A DNA stretch of 64,000 bases from Hymenopus coronatus (taxonomy: Eukaryota > Arthropoda > Insecta > Mantodea > Hymenopodidae): assembly GCA_030762935.1 (NCBI GenBank), contig CM060900.1:292909736-292973735 (forward strand), in the 5' to 3' direction. The position numbers and the translations under genes are program-made. Positions 37,346 through 47,330 of this stretch are shown here, piece by piece; the stretch's first letter is position 1; each line of letters starts with the position of its first letter. The notes under the pieces were generated by a model. That model was not told the origin of the DNA, did not search any database, and saw nothing but the letters and a program-made list of their open reading frames with translations.

Positions 37346-38990
37346 CGATCCAGCGAAATGAGAATAAAGACTCGTTGATCGTGGATACTCCATACCAAGC
37401 AGGCTGTTGTTCATGGTCAAGCAGAAGATAGAAACACAATGTGTAGCCAACATGAATATGTGCTTCAGGACAACAAAAAAGGCCTCCTGTAACATTAATA
37501 CAGGGAATTTACTAAATCAAGAATTTCTCAATAATTTAATGAATACTGACAGCGGCTATCAGTTCAGCAAAGAAATAGGACCCAGTCCAGCCTTCTGGGA
37601 GAAAAAGAAGCACTTAGTGGCAATGACCAGACAGTTAGGAAAACCGACATTGTTTATTACACTGTCTGCAGTAGAAAGCTGGTGGCCAGAACTCCTTTTA
37701 ACGTTATACTACATGAAACACAACAAGAAGCTAACACCAAAAGAACCACTTGAACTGAGCAAAAATGACAAGACGTTGTTAAATAGAAATGATCCTGTTA
37801 TGTGCGCTGGGTATTCGATTATAAAATTTCATCTCTCTTAAGACCACTTACAGCAGAAGACAGTATATTTGGCCAACATGTTGTCGAAGATTATTATCAG
37901 AATGTGGAACTTCAAATGCGAGGGTCTCCTCACACACACACACGTTGATCTGGTTGAAAAATGCTCCCATACGAGTACAATAAAAGTGGTCCATACATGA
38001 TTCTTCAGAAGCACAAACACACTCAAGCCTGCTACAAACGTAGGAAAAATGAAATGGCATGCCGGTTTCATCCACCTTTACCTGTCATGGCTAGGACCAT
38101 TATTTTGACTCCATTACCAGGGGCCGAAAACAACAGTGAAACAAAGGAGAATCTGAAGAAAAGAAATAACTTGATGAATTAACTATACAAAAAGCTATAG
38201 TCAATTTCCTTTAAAGACATTTTAAATAAATTAAATGTGAACGAAATGCAGTATTTGAATGCAGTAAGATGGTAATTAAAGCAAACTCGTGTGTTCATAA
38301 GAAGATCTACTTTTAAAAGTTGGTATTCATGCTTACAAAAAAGATATACTGCATTTGTTTGAATCAGTCATGGACATACAACTAGCTTTAGAAGAGTAGG
38401 GACTAGCAACATATATAATAAAGCATATAAGGAAGGTAGGGGCAGGACTGTCAAAACTTCTGAGAAATGCATAGAAACAGGGTATCAGAACTTAAAGGAA
38501 AAACTGCGCAAAATATCTAACGTGTTTTTAAACAGCATCTTAATGTCAGCTCAGGAAGCAGCTCATCGTGTGCTTTCTCTGCCCGTGTCAAAGAACACCA
38601 GGAAGTTCATCTTCAAAAATACCAGTCCATCACTGCAACGGGTTGTGATGCTGAAAAATAAGACAGCCCTAGAACAACTGCCTGCAGATTCAGAAAGCGT
38701 TTATATGCAATATGTGATACAGAAATACTGTTAACGTCCTAAGCACTTAGAGAATGTGTTTTTAGCAACAATTGAAAGCTAGTTATCATAAAACATAAAA
38801 CCGAACATTTCATGAAATCAACGATGATGATCATGCAGAAACTGCAGTAAAAAAAATAGGACAGCCTGCAGTAATCAGATACAGGAGATACAAGCTGACG
38901 CAGGATCCCGATACTTATTATAGAAAGCAAGTTTTGTTAATGCCATTTAGAGATGAGATTCGTGACATAGAGCACAAGAAAGTCCATGAA
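37346..38990 (+). pseudogene. Helentron Rep domain (Helitron_like_N and HUH nuclease)
   Basis: Rep nicks and joins single strands through an HUH motif and a Tyr. The frame 37,407-37,841 holds SPAFWEKKKHLVAMTRQLGK and PTLFITLSAVESWWPELL, the hallmark of the Helitron_like_N domain. MRGSPHTHT at about 37,918-37,943 is the His-x-His core, followed at once by a frameshift: two bases would be needed to continue into the expected I-W-L segment. Further parts are ACYKRRKNEMACRFHPPLPV (about 38,015-38,075) and SAQEAAHRVLSLPVSKNTRK with SESVYMQYVIQKY (38,522-38,734), and IRYRRYKL before the helicase. The catalytic Tyr was not identified with confidence. Confidence 0.85.
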
Positions 38991-39004
38991 CTGTATGTGC
39001 TAAC

Positions 39005-40640
39005 TTGGAAGAAATTGAAAAGAATGGAAACACATTTTCTGTTATAACGGATGAAGCACTGGCAGAAGCCTTACAGACGGCTCAAAATAATACTTTTGAA
39101 ACGGATAGTGATAGTTGTTACGACGTAGAACTTCACAACGAAGAAGCAAAGGAAAATGTGGACATTTTGGAAAACGGAGGCTTGGAAGGAGCTGATAAAC
39201 AAGAGATAAATAGATTCAAAATTCCTAGCAGAGATTCCCGAGAGAAAATGTTTGATTTGTCGAACAAATTAAATGCTAAACAGAGAGAAATCATTATGAA
39301 TGTACTAAACAGTTTTAAAACTAGGAGACTACCAATGAGGATATTTTTAAGGGGCTCCGCTGATGTAGGAAAAAGTACGGTGATATATGCATTGTACCAG
39401 GTGATAACACATTACTTCGACAGCTTACTGGGAGGCCACAAAAATAAAATACTAGTACTGCTTTGCGCTTCTTCAGGTAAGGCTCCACTCCTGATTAACG
39501 GAGTCACACTGCACACAGCTTTCGCTTTACCCGTTACACAGTTCGCAGGAACATGCCCGCCCTAACTAGCGACTTAGCCATTACCATTACAGAAAAATTA
39601 TTTAATTTGAAGCTACTGATTATTGCTGAGATATCAATGGTTGGAGATGGAATGTTTAGCAGAGTCGAAACAGATAATGTGAACTAACCTTTCTTTTAGA
39701 GGAGTTTCAGTAAAAACAGTCGGGGACCTTCATCAGCTACCACTTGTAATGGACACTCCAATTTATAAATTTGCTTCGAAGGAATTTGCTTCATTAATAG
39801 ACAGAAATCCTTTGTGGGGTGAGTTTGATGTATATGAGTTAACGGAAATAATGAGGCAAAAGGATGAACTAGAATTTGTAAGCGTCTTAAATAATTTGGC
39901 CGTCGGTAAAACAACCACAAACGAAATCAAGTTAGTAAATTCTAAAGCTGTGGAAACAAACGAAGTACCAGAGAATGCGTTAAGATTATTTACAAGAACC
40001 GTTGATGTGTAAGAATATACTGAAAATATAATAAGAAACCATAATGCAGAAGAGTTTAGTTCAGCAGCAAGAGATTTTAATATAGGTAAAATACCTGAGA
40101 GCGCTAAAAGTGATATTTTGAGTGCAGTGAAAAACAAAAAGCTAACAGAAGTTGATGGTTTGCCGAATGAATTGAGCTTAAAAGTCGGTATTAAGTACAT
40201 GATAACGAGTAATATAGATGTAGAGGATGGTTTGGTGAACGCAGCATGCGACATACTCAAAGAAATTGATTTAAAACCGAATTTTTTAGAGCATGAACAA
40301 TAATCCTGGATTTTGGTGACGAAAATGCGGGTCAAAAGGCAAGAATGGCAAGATTCACCCATATGGGAAAAAAATGTTAACCAAAATTCAACTCCGTTAT
40401 ATTTAAAAAGGCAAATATTAAATATATCAAATAAAGTGGAAGAGAAGTAATTAGAATACAGCTTCCTGCTGCTTGTACAGAAGCACTAACTATTCACAAA
40501 AGACTAGGGCAAACGTATAAAGAAATATGCATCGACTTTACAAAAGATTTAACATCTCAATACTTTATGTTGTTCTAAGAGTATCAAATTTATCCGGATT
40601 ATACATAAAAGGTAAATTTAGATGTCCTCTGGCTCCTAAA
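39005..40640 (+). pseudogene. Helentron Pif1-like helicase domain
   Basis: The helicase unwinds the displaced strand during rolling-circle transposition. The frame 39,005-39,565 contains KLNAKQREIIM, Walker A GSADVGKST (39,354-39,380) and ASSGKAPLLINGVTLHTAF (motif Ia). A stop at 39,563 and a frame change follow. Walker B reads LLIIAEISMVG at about 39,615, with Ala for the catalytic Asp; the right arm keeps Asp. Motif III VGDLHQLPLV (about 39,720) leads to EIMRQKDELEF. GLPNELSLKVGIKYMIT and NIDVEDGLVNAACD (40,118-40,303) and TEALTIHKRLGQTYKEI (about 40,480-40,530) are the Pif1/Helitron C-terminal motifs. At least three frame breaks. Confidence 0.9.
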
Positions 40641-41351
40641 GGCACTGACCCAATAATTGCAGAAATGGATAGATTAAGACAAGAAAGACGTCTGACGCTG
40701 TCTTACAATACTCCAGGGGAGAGCAGAGGGTTTAAAATCATATACCAGAACGTGAACTCACTGCCTAAGAAAATAGATTGCATTAGGTCAGATCAATGGT
40801 TCAGTAATGGAGACTTACTAATATTTAGTGAAGCATTAGCCTCGCTTCAACACAGCTTCAGTATACATGGTTTCACTGAGTTGTTGAGAATTCAACTTTC
40901 AAAGAAATCCATATTTGTGAAAAATCAGTTTCAAATAAGGGATACAAATTACATTAATAGTGTAGATACTGACAATGATCTAATTTCATTTAAGATTGAC
41001 AAGATTTACGTTGTCTGCGGATACAAGTCTCTTGGAGCCAAAAATAATACTTTTGAAGATGGTATAAATACAATTTTGAAAAACATCACTTTAGATAATA
41101 ATTTCCTACTACTTGTAGATTTTAATTATGATTACTACCAACAAAAGAAAACGTATATTTCAAGCTATTTAAATAAATATAGTTTAATAAGTAAGCTGCC
41201 TAAGAATATTTCAACGAACAATTTTAATACTCAAATAGACATAATATTTTCTAATTTCAGCTGGTTTATAGGAAACGTTTTTCTGACTACAAGGCTAGGT
41301 ATATATGCAGTTTTACGTGAGGTAGCAATAACGCACAGAGAGGGGCAGTGA
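40527..41351 (+). pseudogene. Helentron C-terminal apurinic-like endonuclease
   Basis: This is an EEP-fold endonuclease of the type acquired by Helentrons, presumed to cut DNA during transposition. The 274-codon frame begins in the last helicase segment (LYIKGKFRCPLAPKGTDP). It then gives KIIYQNVNSLPKKID (N-terminal Asn motif), WFSNGDLLIFSEA (catalytic Glu), DKIYVVCGYKSLGAKNNTFE, LLLVDFNYDY (GDFNxD with Gly to Val), and FNTQIDIIFSNFSW. The terminal SDHKP-like motif of the family is absent, and the last codons diverge. Compared with the right copy it lacks 12 bp at about 40,910 (KSIFVK versus KSRAISIFVK). It is long and open but likely inactive. Confidence 0.85.
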
Positions 41352-41811
41352 TTTTGAAAAAGCCGTATATACCCTGTACATAAAATGTAATTCGTTAAAG
41401 TAAAAAGGGCAACGCGTTATAACATAATAATATTTTGTTAGTTTTTGATCAACAAATATGCTTATGGTAATTTTTTTAACTCCTCTGTAACAATGTCTGT
41501 TGCATAATATAGCTACCGAGGGGACATCAAATACCAGAGTCTAGCAACGCTACTAGGCCCATCCTTACGAGAAGAGGTTGTGGAGTATCCGTTCGTTGCT
41601 GCGATTCCTTACACGCCAGGTTTGGTTTCTCCTACACAAGAGTGACATAGCATTGTTACAAGAGAGGACTCAAGAAACGGCATTCCCAGTTGATCAGCAT
41701 TATTTATATGTGCGCCATCTGATAGAATTTGTAGCTCCTGTGAACCACTATTGTTATAATCCATTAAAAAGTGCTCCAATAACGATATCTGAGTGAGCAC
41801 TGAAATAACTT

Positions 41812-41852
41812 CGCCTGCGGTGCCACAGTAGTAAAAGCGGGCGTTAAACACT
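41812..41852 (+). mobile_element. SINE 3' tail fragment in the left arm
   Basis: CGCCTGCGGTGCCACAGTAG plus AAAGCGGGCGTTAAACACT is the 3' end of the SINE seen at 17,224-17,368 and 25,364-25,580. An identical mirror copy lies at 45,994-46,034, so this insertion was present before the arms became identical. A target-site duplication is not evident. Confidence 0.75.
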
Positions 41853-43139
41853 TTACTATTCTTTGATTTGACTAATTATATCTGATTTCTTAGTTATGTA
41901 CCTGCGCGAGTTTTCACTTTGGGCCTCTACTTAACCTCTGTATGTACGTATCTTCCCCACCCCTCCCTCACACATATATATATATACACGCAAAATTATA
42001 CACAGAACATATTTTCTAAAGGTTCTCTCTTGAATCGGGATGCTACATAACAAATATCCTAGCTGTAATCTCCATATTTGCTCTCTGTGTCTTACCATTA
42101 AATCTTCAAACAATGAAGCGAATTGAATATTTTGACTCGCTATACTTGTTAGGTCCCTAATGACTTTTCAAAATGACAAATCCGTAAGAAGACAGAAGTA
42201 AGTTGTTCCTATAGAATGATAGTTTAACGCATTTTGGAATCGCCTAATACACCCAAGATTAACTACAATGCTATTTTTGTTCCACGCTACATCATTATTT
42301 GCCTCAGGATTTGGATTAAATCTCGGATGTGGTCTCCGGTCACTGTAGAGCAGCGCACTGCAAACCCTAGGGGCCTTTATCAACTTTCTTGGTCTCAGAT
42401 ATAGAGGGATGAGAGAACATCGAAGGGCGACCAGATCCGGATGACGACGGTGCAACCATGGAAGGGGTCCCAAATTGATTCCAGCTTGAAGGGTCCCTAT
42501 CCCAAGCGCACACGTAGGCGTGTCCCGATAGAGTGGTAACGCAACGACGTCGCCGGTCCATTAGCCCTAAAACAGGTGACAAGGAAGTAATGATAGGAGA
42601 AAATGTTGGACGGGAAATGTGGTGCACAAAATTAGCCCTCCGTAATACGCCTGGCGACCCGGAAAAACTATCGAAATAAAACCCTTGTGTCAGGAGAGTA
42701 GGCTACAGGTATCCAATTCACGACCTCGCACACATTACCGCGGCGCCAACTTGCTCGGTTAGTATTTCCTTCCGTATGACTCTTCTGCTTCCAGACGTGC
42801 ACTGTATTAGGGAAGGCTCCGTGTTCTCTATAGAAAGCATGGAGGATATGTGACACCAGTGATTACTGATAATCCACTAGATGACACCTAGAGCGCCTTA
42901 GGCCAACTTTCACGAAAGTTTGTGAATACGGAAGACAAATATCAGATAAAGAACTGTGATCTACAAAATTGGAATAGTCGGACTACTTAGAAATGATAGG
43001 AACTTCCCTTTAAAAACTGACGGAACTGCGAATGTCCCGAGCTACAAAAGGTATCAAACCCGAATTCTAGCTGAGGCATTTTAGTGAACAAGACTAGTAG
43101 ATATAATGTTGCATTATAAACTTATAAAATGTACAATCA

Positions 43140-43226
43140 ATATACTTAAAAATAACAATAAATGCATTATTTTCCACTTTTATGGTACAGATTTTATGGT
43201 CCCATGGTTGTTTATGTTTTGGTGAT
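43140..43226 (+). repeat. Inner inverted repeat, left half
   Basis: TGCATTATTTTCCACTTTTA and TGGTACAGATTTTATGG here match, reverse-complemented, 45,258-45,345 (TGGTACAGATTTTAGG). The weaker match continues through a GTTTATGTTTTGGTGA block. Identity looks like 80-90% over about 87 bp, much lower than in the adjacent arms. Confidence 0.75.
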
Positions 43227-44734
43227 GTATATACTTTGCGTACCCGTTGTTTTTCTCTGCTTTTTTCCGTTTACAGAACTCTTCTTATAGTGTTCGTATA
43301 TGGATATTATGTTTTCGTAGTATGTTTTGTGGAGTGTTGAAAGTGCACAAGGCTAATCCGAAAAATGCTAGTACGAGCAATAAGCTTCCTAAGCATTCGC
43401 TATACTGTCCACCACTCTTGCGTTTGCAACTTAAAAGAATGAAAACGGTAATGTAAATCATCAAACAATGCAACAGGTATATTCCATAGTCGGCAGTTCT
43501 TATGAATGTAGCTTGAATGGTATATGAATATTAATTAGTTAACTCGTACAACTGCTTAGTTTTGAGATTAATTCGTAAATATTGAAGGAAATTTACAGAA
43601 AAAAGACAACGAAGTTCCCATCCTAAAAATTTATTTGTAAATCACATCGGGGTCCATTTAGAAAAATTTATGCTGTAATACGCGTTAACACAAAAGTAAT
43701 GACGTGCATGTTGATGTTAATAAAGATTCTGGGTTTAATTATAAGTAAATTACAAAGCACGCACAATTAACATGAACTGTGTTTGACAATGGAGTGGTAT
43801 AGAAGTTTCTTTCATATGTTATTTACAAAGAGCATATTTTTATCGCATGGTATGACAGTAGTTTTAATCGTCTGTGTTTGCACGCATGTAATGAAACTTA
43901 CATTAATCTGACATCATTTCTATCAGACTTGGAAATGACATCTGACTAATGTGTTAAATATTTTAATGTCACTCGTGCATCGCCTTAATCAAGTCTCCTT
44001 CTGTATGGCTTTTTAATTTCTCCCTGCCATTGTTGTTTGCCGTCGGGAGAAGGTTCCACGACCTATAAAATGTAGGTATTAAAAATTGAATCCAAAGTGC
44101 TATGTCGATTCGTGCGCCGAGTTCCCACGCTACGACGACGCCTGCTTGTCGGTCACTTATTTACAACGTAATGAGCGACACAATCATGTAATGCTAATAT
44201 CTAAATATGACTTGGGAGGAGGCGCTTAAAAAGGAAATATTGATTCTTAGTTGAGGCAGCGAGGTGAGGTGACAAAGGCTTGCAGGGGTGCCAGTCTAAA
44301 AATAGGGATATTATGTCTAATAGACTTCTGGCTGACCCTGACCAAACAAATGTAATGTCTGTTTTTCTTGTACCCTTTTAAGGCGTTTACAGAACAATAC
44401 AAGCTGAATAAACTTAAACGAGTCTCTATTAAAGGACGCTCAAAAAACACTCCAAGATATCATAATCGTAACACAGAGTTTCTATGTCACATTCCTAGCT
44501 CTCGATTGCCTATGCACCTACATAAAATATTTGTAAGATAATTTGATATCATTGATTGCTTTAGTCACTCAATTCGTCCACGCCGTATGTTTCTGTCTAA
44601 ACAATTTCAAAGTTTGTGTGTTACGAAATAAAAATCTACAGAGTTCCGCTAACGAAAATATATATTAATTCACATTTAAGACATTTGTGTATCCATGGGA
44701 AAGCTTTCAAACCAAACCAAAGGCGTCCCTAACG

Positions 44735-45257
44735 GGTGAATCTTTAACCCAATTCAATCACGTTCTCCCGGGACAACTTTTAGCCCAAACCTATCGCGTT
44801 ATTCCGGGAGAACTTTAACCCAAACCTATCGAGTTATTCCGGGAGAACCTTTAACCCAAACCTATCGCGTTATTCCGGGAGAACTTTTAACCCAAACCTA
44901 TCGCGTTATTCCGGGAGAACTTTTAGGCGAAAAGTAAAGCGTCCTCCAGGAACAACTTTGAACCTAAACCTATTGCGTGCCTACCCTGGACAACTTTTAA
45001 CACGGGCATATCAGTCCCTTCCGGAACAACTTTTAGGCCGAAAGTAAATAGTCGTCCCGGGAGAATTTTTAACCCAAGGCTATCGCGTCTCTCCCGGGAG
45101 AACTTCTAACCCAACCCCCAGGTGACTGTCCGGAAAGAACTTTTAACCGAAGTCTAAGCTGTCCCTTCCAGGATAACTTTTAACCCACTCCTAAGCCGTT
45201 CCTCCCAGAAGTACTTTTAGCCCAAGTCTAAGGCGTTCTTCCCGGACAAACTATTAG
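44735..45257 (+). repeat. 36-bp tandem repeat array
   Basis: The core unit is AACCCAAACCTATCGCGTTA followed by TTCCGGGAGAACTTTT. Four central units (about 44,785-44,930) are nearly perfect, and units to either side are increasingly degenerate, about 14 in all. The unit contains TCCCGGGA-like palindromes and CpG, and is much richer in GC than its surroundings. No coding role is seen; a short satellite or minisatellite is the plain reading. Confidence 0.85.
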
Positions 45258-45345
45258 GTCACCATAACATTAACAATCATAGAAACCTAAAATCTGTACC
45301 ATGAAAGTGGAAAATAATGCAATCATTGTTATTTTAAGTATATAT
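45258..45345 (-). repeat. Inner inverted repeat, right half
   Basis: This is the partner of 43,140-43,226. On this side only the (TA)-rich tract (45,335-45,387) separates it from the near-identical arm, whereas 680 bp separate the two on the left side. Either the left gained or the right lost that segment. Confidence 0.75.
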
Positions 45346-45387
45346 ATGTATATATATATATATATATAAGTATATAAGTATATTGAT
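45335..45387. repeat. (TA)-rich microsatellite at the palindrome boundary
   Basis: Alternating TA with a few G interruptions sits exactly between the inner inverted repeat and the start of the near-identical right arm. Confidence 0.85.
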
Positions 45388-45993
45388 ATGGTTGCACCGT
45401 CGTCATCCGCATCTGGTCGCCCTTCGATGTTCTCTCATCCCTCTATATCTGAGACCAAGAAAGTTGATAAAGGCCCCTAGGGTTTGCAGTGCGCTGCTCT
45501 ACAGTGACCGGAGACCACATCCGAGATTTAATCCAAATCCTGAGGCAAATAATGATGTAGCGTGGAACAAAAATAGCATTGTAGTTAATCTTGGGTGTAT
45601 TAGGCGATTCCAAAATGCGTTAAACTATCATTCTATAGGAACAACTTACTTCTGTCTTCTTACGGACTTGTCATTTTGAAAAGTCATTAGGGACCTAACA
45701 AGTATAGCGAGTCAAAATATTCAATTCGCTTCATTGTTTGAAGATTTAATGGTAAGACACAAAGAGCAAATATGGAGATTACAGCTAGGATATTTGTTAT
45801 GTAGGATCCCGATTCAAGAGAGAACCTTTAGAAAATATGTTCTGTGTATAATTTTGCGTGTATATATATATGTGTGAGGGAGGGGTGGGGAAGATACGTA
45901 CATACAGAGGTTAAGTAGAGGCCCAAAGTGAAAACTCGCGCAGGTACATAACTAAGAAATCAGATATAATTAGTCAAATCAAAGAATAGTAAA

Positions 45994-46034
45994 GTGTTTA
46001 ACGCCCGCTTTTACTACTGTGGCACCGCAGGCGA
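45994..46034 (-). mobile_element. SINE 3' tail fragment in the right arm
   Basis: This is the mirror copy of 41,812-41,852, identical over the tail (AAAGCGGGCGTTAAACACT on the minus strand). Shared position in both arms shows that it predates the last homogenisation or the duplication. Confidence 0.75.
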
Positions 46035-46493
46035 AGTTATTTCAGTGCTCACTCAGATATCGTTATTGGAGCACTTTTTAATGGATTATAACAATAGTGG
46101 TTCACAGGAGCTACAAATTCTATCAGATGGTGCACATATAAATAATGCTGATCAACTGGGAATGCCGTTTCTTGAGTCCTCTCTTGTAACAATGCTATGT
46201 CACTCTTGTGTAGGAGAAACCAAACCTGGCGTGTAAGGAATCGCAGCAACGAACGGATACTCCACAACCTCTTCTCGTAAGGATGGACCCAGTAGCGTTG
46301 CTAGACTCTGGTATTTGATGTCCCCTCGGTAGCTATATTATGCAACAGACATTGTTACAGAGGAGTTAAAAAAATTACCATAAGCATATTTGTTGATTAA
46401 AAACTAACAAAATATTATTATGTTATAACGCGTTGCCCTTTTTACTTTAACGAATTACATTTTATGTACAGGGTATATACGGCTTTTTCAAAA

Positions 46494-47330
46494 TCACTGC
46501 CCCTCTCTGTGCGTTATTGCTACCTCACGTAAAACTGCATATATACCTAGCCTTGTAGTCAGAAAAACGTTTCCTATAAACCAGCTGAAATTAGAAAATA
46601 TTATGTCTATTTGAGTATTAAAATTGTTCGTTGAAATATTCTTAGGCAGCTTACTTATTAAACTATATTTATTTAAATAGCTTGAAATATAAGTTTTCTT
46701 TTGTTGGTAGTAATCATAATTAAAATCTACAAGTAGTAGGAAATTATTATCTAAAGTGATGTTTTTCAAAATTGTATTTATACCATCTTCAAAAGTATTA
46801 TTTTTGGCTCCAAGAGACTTGTATCCGCAGACAACGTAAATCTTGTCAATCTTAAATGAAATTAGACCATTGTCAGTATCTACACTATTAATGTAATTTG
46901 TATCCCTTATTTGAAACTGATTTTTCACAAATATGGATATTGCACGTGATTTCTTTGAAAGTTGAATTCTCAACAACTCAGTGAAACCATGTATACTGAA
47001 GCTGTGTTGAAGCGAGGCTAATGCTTCACTAAATATTAGTAAGTCTCCATTACTGAACCATTGATCTGACCTAATGCAATCTATTTTCTTAGGCAGTGAG
47101 TTCACGTTCTGGTATATGATTTTAAACCCTCTGCTCTCCCCTGGAGTATTGTAAGACAGCGTCAGACGTCTTTCTTGTCTTAATCTATCCATTTCTGCAA
47201 TTATTGGGTCAGTGCCTTTAGGAGCCAGAGGACATCTAAATTTACCTTTTATGTATAATCCGGATAAATTTGATACTCTTAGAACAACATAAAGTATTGA
47301 GATGTTAAATCTTTTGTAAAGTCGGTGCAT
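46494..47330 (-). pseudogene. Helentron endonuclease, right copy
   Basis: This 278-codon frame is almost identical to the left 274-codon copy. Motifs are NVNSLPKKID, GDLLIFSEA, VVCGYKSLGA, LLLVDFNYDY and NTQIDIIFSNF. It keeps the four residues (RAI plus one) missing from the left copy before FVKNQFQI, and reads DNGLISF where the left has DNDLISF. The Gly-to-Val change at GDFN and the loss of the SDH-containing end are shared with the left copy, so these lesions existed in their common source. Confidence 0.85.

Larger units (their letters stand above)
34804..41351 (+). mobile_element. Helentron-type rolling-circle transposon, left copy, inactivated
   Basis: The plus strand carries all major parts of a Helentron polyprotein in order: peptidase-like N-terminus, 21-residue charged repeats, Cys-rich and DUF6570-like region, Helitron_like_N and HUH Rep domain, Pif1-family helicase, and apurinic-like endonuclease. 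The endonuclease after the helicase distinguishes Helentrons from canonical Helitrons, which lack it. Frameshifts and stops occur in every domain, so it is not autonomous now. Its inverted partner lies at 46,494-52,872. Element termini were not identified; coding limits are given. Confidence 0.88.
35287..42459 (+). repeat. Left arm of the 7.2-kb Helentron palindrome
   Basis: The arm is reverse-complementary to 45,388-52,872. From 38,234 to 42,459 identity with the partner is nearly complete; comparing several hundred base stretches shows only scattered changes and one 12-bp indel. From 35,287 to 38,233 it is clearly diverged, with frequent substitutions, different repeat numbers and private indels. 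The arm extends about 1.1 kb past the endonuclease stop and includes a SINE tail. Its outer end here is set only by truncation of the partner. Confidence 0.92.
42460..45387. other. Palindrome spacer
   Basis: This is non-palindromic DNA between the near-identical arms. It contains 42,460-43,139, which has no counterpart on the other side; an inner diverged inverted repeat (43,140-43,226 with 45,258-45,345); a 36-bp tandem array (44,735-45,257); and AT-rich DNA between. A 69-codon frame at 43,247-43,456 is preceded by a TTTTTTCCGTTTACAG stretch resembling a splice acceptor, but I cannot link it to any protein. No gene is called. Confidence 0.6.

Noticed and set aside
41578..41851. Mirrored 72- and 80-codon frames in both palindrome arms (also 45,994-46,267)
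   Set aside because: They lie downstream of the endonuclease, include the SINE tail, and have no recognised domain.
43247..43456. Possible exon after an acceptor-like TTTACAG
   Set aside because: It is only 69 codons with no recognisable protein similarity; one splice-like sequence is not evidence enough.
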